A stretch of 64,000 nt of DNA from Marinobacter psychrophilus (GTDB lineage: Bacteria > Pseudomonadota > Gammaproteobacteria > Pseudomonadales > Oleiphilaceae): NCBI RefSeq assembly GCF_001043175.1, contig NZ_CP011494.1:1984001-2048000 (forward strand), in the 5' to 3' direction. The notes beneath the pieces were generated by a model. That model saw nothing but the letters and a program-made list of their open reading frames with translations. It did no database searches and had not been told where the DNA came from. A program made the position numbers and the translations under genes. Shown one piece after another: positions 56,988 to 64,000 of the stretch; within the stretch, counting starts at the first letter, position 1, and each line of letters starts with the position of its first letter.

Positions 56988-58732
56988 GACGAGCAGCTGT
57001 AGTGCGACGATCCGCCAACTTCGAAGAGCTCCAGTGGCTTCAGTCGATAGTATTTCTTCTCTACGTCTTGCGATTGCTCGGCGTATGGCTGGGTCATGAC
57101 GTCCTGCAGTTCTCGTACTAGAGAGTAGTTACCGGCTGCTGCTTGCTGATACGCAGGCACAACGAACCACTCCCGCAAACTGTATTTTGGGTTGACGAGT
57201 TTCATCTCTTGAGAGAGCTCCTCATGAGCGCGAGGCGGAGTTGCCGTTGCGTCGGTTGTACTGATAATGCCGGCAAGCGTTTTCCATTTTGTGAGCCACT
57301 CCTCCCAACGCTTGTCCATGCCTTCGAGGTCTGTTTTCAAAGTTGAGCCTTTATAAAAGCTTTTTTTGAGCACGCCAATGTCGTCGGGCACCGTTGAGAG
57401 TTGGCGAAAGAAAACGGTGTAATCAACAGATGTTTGCATCATCAACGTTGTGAGTTCACTGAATAAGGCTTGGTGAAAGGCGGCGAGCCCAAGTTTGGCA
57501 GCCCACATCTTCTTCATTTGCGTTTGCATCGCTTTTGGAAAATCACCTTGGATCTCGTCGAGCTCAATTAGACGGTCCTGATGCGCCGTCAGCAACGGGC
57601 GTAACGCCGAACAAAACGTGTGGAAGTTACGTTCGGCGGCTTCTGGCTGATTCAGGAACGAGAAGTGGTGTCCGCCGCCCGTCCATGGCTGGTACTGCGG
57701 ATCAAATGCATCGCAGAATCCGAAAGGGCCGTAGTCGAGGGTGAAACCGCCGGCCGCACAGTTGTCACTGTTAAAGTTTCCCTGGCAATAGCCGACACGA
57801 ATCCAGTTCGCTACAAGCGATGTGAGTCGACCGCGAAACTCCCGCGCAAGCAACACCACTTTTTCGCTGGTTGCCAGGTTCTGATCGATGACGTCACCAT
57901 ATTCACGGTCGATCAGGTGCAACACAATCTGCTCAAGCTCTTCCATCGCTTGCGGGTGTTCTTTCTTGCGTGCACGGCGACCGAAGAGCTCCAGTTGACC
58001 AACCCGAATAAACGAAGGTGCAACCCGCGTCGAGATGGCGACAGCGTCCGATACCAGCGTGTCCGGATCTCTTGAATGCGAGCCTTCCGAATACCAGGGC
58101 CTCCTGACCTTCTCTGTTTTCGACACGTACAAACTCAGCGAACGCGATGTTGGCACCCCAAGCGCGTGCATGTGCTCCTGCGCCAGAAACTCCCGAACAC
58201 TCGACCGTAGAACGGCCCGGCCGTCCGCGCCGCGGCAGTATGGCGTGCGGCCGCCACCCTTAAGCTGCATTTCCCAGCGCTGACCGTTGATGACGGCTTC
58301 AAGCACCGAGATGGCGCGCCCGTCGCCGTACCCGTTGCCAGTTTGGAACGGGCACTGTTGAATGTACTCGGTGCCATAGATAGAAAGCGCGTAGCCACAT
58401 GCCCAACCGACCTTGCGCATCGGCTCTGGAACGAATGCGATGTCGCCGGAGAATACACGAACAAAGTCGGCCGACTGCGCCATGCTGTCGGCGAAGCCCA
58501 ATTCGCGAAACAGGTTTTTGCTATGCGCGACGTACTCCGGGTTTTCGATTGGCGTGGGAGTGACGGGAACATAGTGGCCCGTGAAAACTTGTCGTGGGGC
58601 GTGGTCGTGTCCATTTACTGTCGCGTCAGGGTCGCAGTTGAGGGAATCCATAAGCGAATAATTTGCCAACGTTGCAAGATCGTTGAGCGTCGAGATATTA
58701 GGGGCGGTTTTCTGGGGCGGTCGCTTTATCAC
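56984..58732 (-). CDS. selO: SelO-type protein adenylyltransferase, long form
   Basis: 582 residues, a second SelO paralogue distinct from that at 44412. Near the N-terminus it has [20 protein letters not shown]-site motifs are [35 protein letters not shown] sequence, [11 protein letters not shown] (catalytic and metal Asp) and [14 protein letters not shown]. It ends in CSS, matching the position of the redox-active Sec/Cys in SelO proteins. It overlaps nfu upstream by 4 bp and the Sel1 gene downstream by 4 bp. Confidence 0.9.
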   Translation of the reverse strand: MIKRPPQKTAPNISTLNDLATLANYSLMDSLNCDPDATVNGHDHAPRQVFTGHYVPVTPTPIENPEYVAHSKNLFRELGFADSMAQSADFVRVFSGDIAFVPEPMRKVGWACGYALSIYGTEYIQQCPFQTGNGYGDGRAISVLEAVINGQRWEMQLKGGGRTPYCRGADGRAVLRSSVREFLAQEHMHALGVPTSRSLSLYVSKTEKVRRPWYSEGSHSRDPDTLVSDAVAISTRVAPSFIRVGQLELFGRRARKKEHPQAMEELEQIVLHLIDREYGDVIDQNLATSEKVVLLAREFRGRLTSLVANWIRVGYCQGNFNSDNCAAGGFTLDYGPFGFCDAFDPQYQPWTGGGHHFSFLNQPEAAERNFHTFCSALRPLLTAHQDRLIELDEIQGDFPKAMQTQMKKMWAAKLGLAAFHQALFSELTTLMMQTSVDYTVFFRQLSTVPDDIGVLKKSFYKGSTLKTDLEGMDKRWEEWLTKWKTLAGIISTTDATATPPRAHEELSQEMKLVNPKYSLREWFVVPAYQQAAAGNYSLVRELQDVMTQPYAEQSQDVEKKYYRLKPLELFEVGGSSHYSCSS

Positions 58733-59364
58733 AATGACTCCTTATGGCGCGGGTAGAAAGGTTGCGTTCCTGCTGCGTGGTCGGTCACATCAATAATCTC
58801 CTCGATTTCCGGAGCGACTCTTTTGAGCATGACTTCGAATCCCTGCCTCAGCGTTACCTGAGAGGACGCGCATCCCTGGCAGCCTCCGCTCATGGTGATA
58901 GAAAGCTTCCCTTGCCGTACCCCCACAATAGAAATCTTCCCGCCGTGGTTAGCGATTGAACGATTGACCTCTTTATCGAGCAGTTCCTGAACAGCCGTCG
59001 TGAGCTCTGCATCGGTTTTTCCTTGCCTGCTGTTAGCAACAGGCATCTCTAGGATCGCCGGAACGCCGCTGCGCAGTTGCGTACGGATGGCCATTCCGAT
59101 ATCTGCTTTCAACCCTGACCAAGAGGCAGTCGGTTCTTTGCAGACGGTCACCACGCTATCGGCAATCAGCACGTTAGCCACGCCAGTAAGCGCGAACAGT
59201 TGCTCTCCGAGCGGCGAACCCACGGCTCGTTCTTTGTTGCCAAAAAAGAACGGGCCGCCAGGATGCAAGGTACGGCTGACGATGAACTTGCACGTGTCAG
59301 GATCGGCGAGCGAAGATTCGGCGCGAATACTGACCGGTTGATCTGCAAGCAGAAAATTAGACAT
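58729..59364 (-). CDS. Nfu-type Fe-S scaffold/carrier
   Basis: About 211 residues from the ATG at 59364. The N-terminal Nfu_N domain includes [13 protein letters not shown] and [18 protein letters not shown]; the C-terminal NifU-like domain (about 125-200) holds the cluster-binding CxxC in GGCQGCASS. This is the mitochondrial/alphaproteobacterial NFU1 layout rather than gammaproteobacterial NfuA, whose A-type N-domain is instead fused to SufT in this locus. Start overlaps the mrp stop. Confidence 0.92.
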   Translation of the reverse strand: MSNFLLADQPVSIRAESSLADPDTCKFIVSRTLHPGGPFFFGNKERAVGSPLGEQLFALTGVANVLIADSVVTVCKEPTASWSGLKADIGMAIRTQLRSGVPAILEMPVANSRQGKTDAELTTAVQELLDKEVNRSIANHGGKISIVGVRQGKLSITMSGGCQGCASSQVTLRQGFEVMLKRVAPEIEEIIDVTDHAAGTQPFYPRHKESL

Positions 59365-60604
59365 TTTCAACATCGCCCGCTGCAGCGCTCGCACCCAAGG
59401 CGCGTAGGTTGTTAAATGAATATATTCCGCTGTTATGGCCGTCGTTCCAATCGAATTTGACCGCGTAGTTACCGATGCTCACGATCTGTTGCGGAGTCAC
59501 ATCAGGTCGTATCGTCTTTGGATCGAGCAGCTTGCGTCCGCTCATCTCCTCGACACAAAGGGCGCAATGACATGCCAGGCGCAGATCGCGGACGTCAAAG
59601 TCATCGCGATGACCATCCTCCCAGAGAACGGATAAAGTGCGCGGATCGCGACGCAGTAAACCGATCGGGGTGTTTTGTGATCCAGCCGGCCGCGCCGCAT
59701 CTTCCGCCCAGTCCGGAGCCCCGTCGTTGCTGTCCCATGTCCAGACAAAGGGTTTTAGTACGGTGATCGACGCGTGAAGTTGCTCTACAAGCGCCGTAGC
59801 GATGGATGCATACACCTTGGAGCTAACCGATGTTGGCTGTCCCGCCACGATCGGGAGACCTTCATCACCGCTGGTAACGACATCGACATCGAGAGGTAAG
59901 GCACCCAGAAACGGGACATTAAGCTCTTCGCTCATCTGCTCACCGCCACCGTGACGAAAGATATCCGTGTTCTCGCCGCAGTGAGGACAGGTGAAGGTGC
60001 GCATGTTCTCGACTAGTCCAAGAATCTTGACCTGCACTTTCTCGAACATCCGCAAGCCTCGGCGAGCGATCTTGAGGCTCACAGTCTGTGGCGTCGTTAC
60101 GATCACTACGCCCGACAGTGGCATACTCTGTGCCAGCGTCAACTGGACATCGCCCGTGCCGGGTGGCAGGTCAAGAATCAGGTAGTCCAGCGATCCCCAT
60201 TGCACGCCGTCGACGAACATTTTGAGGTATTTTCCAACCATTGGCCCGCGTAAAACAGCCGGCTCGTCATCTCCGGTGAGCATGCCCATCGACACCACCT
60301 TCAGGCCGTGCTGTTCCGCCGGGATCATCTTTCCCTCCGGGGTCGTCGCTGGCCGCTCACAGGTTGGGATGCCGAGCATGCCGGGGATACTGGGGCCAAG
60401 AATGTCGGCGTCTACGATTCCGACGCGCGACCCTAGCCGCTGCAGTGCTAGGGCTAAATTTACACTCACCGTGGATTTTCCGACGCCGCCCTTGCCACTT
60501 CCGACGGCGATGATGTGACGTATCCCCGGCAGCTTATCGGTGCTAACGGCCGACCTAGGTGATGCGTCAGGCGCGTGAGATTGATTACGGTCAGTGTTCT
60601 GCAT
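59357..60604 (-). CDS. mrp: Mrp/NBP35-family P-loop ATPase with C-terminal DUF971
   Basis: 415 residues from the ATG at 60604 (AAGGA upstream). The deviant Walker A GSGKGGVGKS, VDADILGPSIPGMLG, LDLPPGTGDVQLT and the cluster-binding CPHCG identify an Fe-S carrier ATPase. The last ~90 residues are a DUF971 domain (SVLWEDGHRDDFDVRDLRLA, VSIGNYAVKFDWNDGHNSGIY). The P-loop plus DUF971 layout resembles plant HCF101, whose third domain, DUF59, is here found in the SufT fusion of the partner operon. The N-terminal DUF59 of most Mrp proteins is absent. Confidence 0.93.
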   Translation of the reverse strand: MQNTDRNQSHAPDASPRSAVSTDKLPGIRHIIAVGSGKGGVGKSTVSVNLALALQRLGSRVGIVDADILGPSIPGMLGIPTCERPATTPEGKMIPAEQHGLKVVSMGMLTGDDEPAVLRGPMVGKYLKMFVDGVQWGSLDYLILDLPPGTGDVQLTLAQSMPLSGVVIVTTPQTVSLKIARRGLRMFEKVQVKILGLVENMRTFTCPHCGENTDIFRHGGGEQMSEELNVPFLGALPLDVDVVTSGDEGLPIVAGQPTSVSSKVYASIATALVEQLHASITVLKPFVWTWDSNDGAPDWAEDAARPAGSQNTPIGLLRRDPRTLSVLWEDGHRDDFDVRDLRLACHCALCVEEMSGRKLLDPKTIRPDVTPQQIVSIGNYAVKFDWNDGHNSGIYSFNNLRALGASAAAGDVENV

Positions 60605-60735
60605 GGTTAAATTCCTTGTATTTTCAATTAACGGGGGAGAACGTGGCTTTGATCTCTGCCGCCAAAATAACAACCGATCCCAGTTCATACGCTTATTGCC
60701 TACCATCATTTTGCGAAAGTCGATAAACCTGAAAC

Positions 60736-61098
60736 TCAGTAGGTCGGCATCGTGCCGTCGATTTGCAGAGCCCAGGCGTGAACGCCACCTGTAAGGTTGC
60801 TAACGTGGTTAAAACCCTGTTTTTGTAAAAACAACCCGACTTGCATACTACGTACGCCGTGGTGGCAGATGCAGACAATTGAATGCTCCAGGTCCAGTTC
60901 GGAAAGCTTGTCATGAATGGTATTCATCGGCATCGTCAACGCACCGCTAATATGACAGATCTGGAATTCCCACGGCTCACGCACGTCGAGTAATACGGGG
61001 TTCGGGCGCGCGGCATCTACGAACCATGCTGCGAGCTCTGGTGCAGTCAAGCTCTGCATCGTTGCAAGCCCGCCTATTAATGGTTTTGAGGTCATCAA
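60736..61098 (-). CDS. Rhodanese-domain protein
   Basis: 120 residues, one rhodanese domain: [15 protein letters not shown], then the active-site loop CHHGVRS, and [17 protein letters not shown] persulfide on the catalytic cysteine could supply or relay sulfur to cluster assembly, which matters because no cysteine desulfurase is encoded in this locus. Start overlaps the glutaredoxin stop by 4 bp. Confidence 0.92.
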   Translation of the reverse strand: MMTSKPLIGGLATMQSLTAPELAAWFVDAARPNPVLLDVREPWEFQICHISGALTMPMNTIHDKLSELDLEHSIVCICHHGVRSMQVGLFLQKQGFNHVSNLTGGVHAWALQIDGTMPTY

Positions 61099-61412
61099 GC
61101 CAGCGCTGACTGAAGCAATTTCTGCAGTTCACCTTGCTCATACATTTCACGCACAATGTCGGCACCACCGACAAACTCACCCTTGATATAGAGCTGAGGA
61201 ATGGTCGGCCAGTCGCTGTACACCTTGATGCCATCGCGGATTTCCAGATCAGCCAGCACATCGACAGCAGCAAAATCCCGCACGCCGCAGGCATTCAATA
61301 TCTGCACCGTCGTATTCGAGAAACCACACAGTGGAGACTGGGGCTTGCCCTTCATATATAACACGACGGTATCCGTTGTGATCTGACTAAGAATTTTTTC
61401 CTGTACGTTCAT
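61095..61412 (-). CDS. grxD: Monothiol glutaredoxin (Grx4/GrxD type)
   Basis: 105 residues with the CGFS active site in [30 protein letters not shown] (glutathione-binding) and [15 protein letters not shown]. Such proteins bind a glutathione-ligated [2Fe-2S] cluster as homodimers or with BolA proteins, and a BolA gene lies directly upstream. Confidence 0.95.
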   Translation of the reverse strand: MNVQEKILSQITTDTVVLYMKGKPQSPLCGFSNTTVQILNACGVRDFAAVDVLADLEIRDGIKVYSDWPTIPQLYIKGEFVGGADIVREMYEQGELQKLLQSALA

Positions 61413-61429
61413 TCGTGATTTCTCCGACG

Positions 61430-61678
61430 TTATTGGGTGCCCGATTGCGCCCAGGTTTGGGGCGTAAAAGTGCGCATGGCCAGCGCGTGAATCTCCGAAC
61501 CCATCCGATCTCCGAGTGCCAGATAAACCAGTTGATGCTGCTGTATCTTATTTTTGCCGGCAAATTGCTGGCTCACAATGACCGCTTCGAAGTGTTGGCC
61601 GTCATCGCCCTGCACTTCTACGTGATCGCAGGTCAGGCCATTGACGATGTAGTCTCTTAGATCATTCGCTGTCAGCAC
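61430..61678 (-). CDS. BolA-family protein
   Basis: 82 residues. [19 protein letters not shown] contains the conserved histidine; [24 protein letters not shown] is the class II (IbaG/BOLA2-like) C-terminus. It is the first gene of the minus-strand train, 17 bp before grxD. Monothiol glutaredoxin-BolA heterodimers act in Fe-S trafficking and iron sensing. Confidence 0.93.
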   Translation of the reverse strand: MLTANDLRDYIVNGLTCDHVEVQGDDGQHFEAVIVSQQFAGKNKIQQHQLVYLALGDRMGSEIHALAMRTFTPQTWAQSGTQ

Positions 61679-61734
61679 TTTGTCCTCCTAAGGGTTACCA
61701 AGGCCTCGTGACCTTCACCAATACGGCAGTATTA

Positions 61735-61753
61735 TAGTATCGTTCCGAAACTA
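61735..61753. promoter_or_regulatory. Operator D, TAGTATCG-TTC-CGAAACTA, with the bolA promoter
   Basis: All 16 arm positions fit TAGTWTCG-N3-CGAWACTA, and the symmetry extends outward (ATTATAGT…ACTATAAT, 61731-61757). On the minus strand TTGACA lies at 61760-61765 and TATAAT at 61731-61736, with the operator between them; the 23-bp spacing is longer than normal, so the exact promoter is uncertain. It stands 57 bp before bolA. Confidence 0.75.
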
Positions 61754-61843
61754 TAATGTTGTCAAGATAGTTTAAAAACGCGGCGACCAAAACCTGACCA
61801 AAGGGGGATGAACTGGACAGTCATGCGAACGCCGATTGAGTCT

Positions 61844-61984
61844 TTTACCCGGGGTATGGCTTCACAGACAATAAAAAACATTGAAGCCATAAGCTATTTG
61901 ACGCGCATACGCTCAGAAAATGATGGGCGCAAGGTTCAGTTCGTTTTGACTGAAAAAACTTGGAACGATCTCCCTCGAACCTGC
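61844..61984 (+). pseudogene. Fragment of a MarR regulator paralogous to 43510-44118
   Basis: FTRGMASQTIKNIEAISYLTR and SENDGRKVQFVLTEKTWNDLP align with the recognition helix and wing of the regulator at 43510-44118 (TTRGTASQTIKSLETQGYLT, SEDDRRSVRLVLTEKA). Both ends and the cysteine-rich domain are missing. It lies divergent from bolA, across operator D, mirroring the intact regulator next to operators A and C. Confidence 0.8.
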
Positions 61985-62417
61985 GGTCGCAAAATAAACT
62001 GTATTTTGCTTTAACAGAGCTGTGCGAAGTGGTCCGCATTGGTGTTCTAGCCCCGCGTTGTATTCACGAGATTCAACTCTGATAAGAGCCACTTTGCCGA
62101 GAAGGAAAATACATGCTTTTTGTTACTGGAGAATGCGGCATTATCATCTAGACTAAGCGCTAATACGTATTTTTTAAAAGTTTGACACGTATAAACGCGA
62201 TGTAAAGTCGACAATTGTTAGGAGGGATTTCTGAATACCCATAAAGTTCTTGTAAAATGCACAATCTGCCTCTGAAGTTGCAGTTCGCGGACAGTGCACC
62301 ACCGTCCGGCCTGAACGCACCAATAAGCGGCGTTTTTGTAGGCAATAAGCACCAAGATAAACGCTCGTTTTCAGGGATGAAGTTTTATTACTATAATAAT
62401 CATAAAGTTATACAGAC
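61985..62417. other. Intergenic region upstream of aapJ
   Basis: No gene is visible. The AT-rich part around 62380-62415 would suit bending between an enhancer and the sigma-54 site that follows. Confidence 0.45.
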
Positions 62418-62433
62418 TGGCTTGCACTTTGCT
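62418..62433 (+). promoter_or_regulatory. Putative sigma-54 promoter of aapJQ
   Basis: TGGCTTGCACTTTGCT matches the RpoN consensus TGGCacG-N4-TTGCW at all but two positions, with exact GG-N10-GC spacing, 48 bp before the aapJ ATG. It implies NtrC-type nitrogen control of amino-acid uptake. Confidence 0.75.
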
Positions 62434-62481
62434 TTAGCGCAGTGGGTGTGTAACTAACTGAAACTTCGGAGATTTACGTTA

Positions 62482-63504
62482 ATGAAAAAACAACTCTTAC
62501 TGGTCGCCATTGCGACAACTCTCGGTGGCACCCTAATGGCAGGAAGTCTGCAGGCCGCAACCCTGGACGACGTTAAATCAAGAGGGCACGTGCAGTGTGG
62601 TGTTACCTCCGGTTTGCCGGGTTTCTCCCAGCCAGATGAAAACGGCGACTGGACCGGTATCGATGTGGATACCTGTCGCGCAGTAGCGGCCGCAGTCTTT
62701 GGCAGTGCGGACAAGGCACAATTTACGCCGCTGACAGCGAAAGAACGTTTTACCGCGTTACAGTCCGGTGAGATCGACGTGCTTTCCCGTAACACCACCT
62801 GGACCCTGACCCGCGATGCTTCCCTGGGCCTTAATTTTACAGGCGTCAACTACTATGACGGTCAAGGTTTTCTGGTTAGCAAAAGTTTGGGTGTAAACGA
62901 CGCTGAGCAGTTAGACGGCGCAACGATCTGTATTCAGGCGGGCACGACAACCGAACTGAACCTGGCGGACTATTTTCGCACCAAAGGCATGACTTTTAAC
63001 CCTCTGGTATTCGACACCTCCGAGCAGACTGTCAGTGGCTTCGCTGCTGGCCGTTGTGATGTTCTAACCTCTGACCGTTCACAGCTGGCCGCCTTGCGCA
63101 GCAAACTGGAAGACCCCAGCAGCGCGATCACCTTGCCGAACATCATTTCAAAGGAACCTCTTGGCCCTGTCGTTCGTCAAGGCGATGACCAATGGTTCAA
63201 TATTGTGAAATGGGCGTTGTTTGTGCAAATTAACGCGGAAGAACTGGGTGTCACCCAGGCCAACGTTGCAGAAATGAAGTCGTCTACAAACCCTGAAATC
63301 CAGCGTCTGCTCGGCACCACCGGTGACATGGGCGAGAAGCTCGGTGTACCGGCTGACTTCGGCTTCCGGATCATCCAGACCGTCGGTAATTACGGCGAAA
63401 TGTACGATCGTAACGTTGGACCAGACACCCCGCTTGGGCTCGACCGCGGTCTAAACGCCTTGTGGAATAACGGCGGTATCATGTACGCGCCACCGGTTCG
63501 TTAA
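62482..63504 (+). CDS. aapJ: General L-amino acid ABC transporter substrate-binding protein
   Basis: 340 residues with a signal peptide (MKKQLLLVAIATTLGG…LQA, cleaved near residue 26). The mature protein has VKSRGHVQCGVTSGLPGFS, NGDWTGIDVDTCRAVAAAVFG, SGEIDVLSRNTTWTLTRDASLG and TTTELNLADYF, characteristic of AapJ/BztA broad-specificity polar amino-acid binding proteins. A GGAG ribosome site is present. A stable hairpin follows it, then aapQ. Confidence 0.95.
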   Translation: MKKQLLLVAIATTLGGTLMAGSLQAATLDDVKSRGHVQCGVTSGLPGFSQPDENGDWTGIDVDTCRAVAAAVFGSADKAQFTPLTAKERFTALQSGEIDVLSRNTTWTLTRDASLGLNFTGVNYYDGQGFLVSKSLGVNDAEQLDGATICIQAGTTTELNLADYFRTKGMTFNPLVFDTSEQTVSGFAAGRCDVLTSDRSQLAALRSKLEDPSSAITLPNIISKEPLGPVVRQGDDQWFNIVKWALFVQINAEELGVTQANVAEMKSSTNPEIQRLLGTTGDMGEKLGVPADFGFRIIQTVGNYGEMYDRNVGPDTPLGLDRGLNALWNNGGIMYAPPVR

Positions 63505-63519
63505 TACCCGATAGCCATG

Positions 63520-63548
63520 ACATTCCGGTTGCTACGTGACCGGAATGT
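63520..63548 (+). terminator. Intercistronic hairpin between aapJ and aapQ
   Basis: Perfect 10-bp stem ACATTCCGGT/ACCGGAATGT with a 9-base loop and no T-run. It probably protects the aapJ mRNA 3' end or partially terminates, a common arrangement behind binding-protein genes. Confidence 0.6.
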
Positions 63549-63597
63549 TTGACGTTCAGTTGCCCCTGAAAACCAGGAGCATTTTTCGGGTTAATCT

Positions 63598-64000
63598 ATG
63601 AACGAATCCAATATGACTCCTTCAAACGGCGCGCGGCCAAAGCCCTGGAACAACCCCAAGGTACGGATGTTTGTATTCCAGACCCTCGCGCTGGCTACTG
63701 TTTTCTGGTTTGGCTGGACACTGTTCCATAACACCCTGAGCAATATGGAAAGCCGCGGTATTAGCACAGGTTTCGGCTTTTTAGACGAGACTGCGGGCTT
63801 TGGCATCATCATGACCTTGATTCCCTACGACTCCACCATGACCTATGGCCGCACTTTTTTTGTCGGTCTGCTTAATACCTTGCTTGTCTCCGCCATGGGT
63901 GTTGTAGCGGCTACGATCATCGGTTTCGTTGTGGGTATAGCACGACTTTCCAGCAATTGGCTCATTGCCAAGTTGGCGCTGATTTATATTGAAACCATTC
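63598..64000 (+). CDS. aapQ: General L-amino acid ABC transporter permease (partial)
   Basis: The first 134 codons of a HisM-like permease, cut off by the window end. A cytoplasmic N-terminus (KPWNNPKVRMFVFQ) leads to a first membrane helix (ALATVFWFGWTLF), the family motif GFGFLDETAGFGI, and the start of the permease core (TFFVGLLNTLLVSAMGVVAA, GFVVGIARLSSNWL). Partner genes aapM and aapP are expected downstream. Confidence 0.93.
   Translation, partial: MNESNMTPSNGARPKPWNNPKVRMFVFQTLALATVFWFGWTLFHNTLSNMESRGISTGFGFLDETAGFGIIMTLIPYDSTMTYGRTFFVGLLNTLLVSAMGVVAATIIGFVVGIARLSSNWLIAKLALIYIETI

Overview
The window looks like chromosomal DNA of a gammaproteobacterium, probably marine or saline and with a history of gene acquisition. 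No rRNA or complete tRNA is present, so this rests on the proteins: SUF, ErpA, GrxD, BolA, UmuDC under a LexA box, and amino-acid uptake behind a sigma-54 promoter. The glutamate synthase proteins read more like betaproteobacterial ones. One gene (12036-13580) reads like a eukaryotic AFG1 ATPase.

Layout. 1-2.04 kb: SOS-regulated umuDC. 2.3-16.4 kb: a patchwork of decayed mobile DNA (IS3, IS30, IS21, an integron-integrase tail, palindromes, duplicated segments, a tRNA-Arg 3' fragment) around a few intact genes: an MBL-like hydrolase, a quinone oxidoreductase, a large c-di-GMP sensor with a periplasmic NMT1-type domain, an M15-like peptidase and the AFG1-like ATPase. 16.6-26.8 kb: a complete urea-nitrogen locus, urtABCDE-ureEF-ureAB(fused)-ureC-ureG-ureD, behind a sigma-54-type site. 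26.9-29.3 kb: a degenerate IS66 element. 29.5-32.9 kb: an XRE-cupin regulator, a purU pseudogene and an amidase. 33.3-34.0 kb: a broken site-specific integrase whose upstream region, including an iteron-like array, repeats about 0.47 kb of sequence at 14.9-15.35 kb. The urea locus therefore lies between two direct copies. 34.2-43.4 kb: a lipoprotein, aconitase, gltD and gltB, all on the minus strand.

The most striking part is 43.5-62.0 kb. A MarR-type regulator with a cysteine-rich C-terminus diverges from a plus-strand gene train: selO, sufBCD, an A-type carrier, two small ORFs, an NfuA-N/SufT fusion, then mevalonate-pathway genes (diphosphomevalonate decarboxylase, phosphomevalonate kinase, an HMG-CoA reductase/mevalonate kinase fusion, IPP isomerase). 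It converges, end to end, on a minus-strand train: bolA, monothiol glutaredoxin, rhodanese, Mrp-DUF971, Nfu, a second selO, a Sel1 protein and erpA. A palindrome TAGTWTCG-N3-CGAWACTA occurs twice in the marR-selO gap and once in front of bolA. I infer one regulon that joins Fe-S cluster repair to an isoprenoid route needing no Fe-S enzyme.

The window ends in a sigma-54-type aapJQ amino-acid ABC transporter operon, cut off within aapQ.
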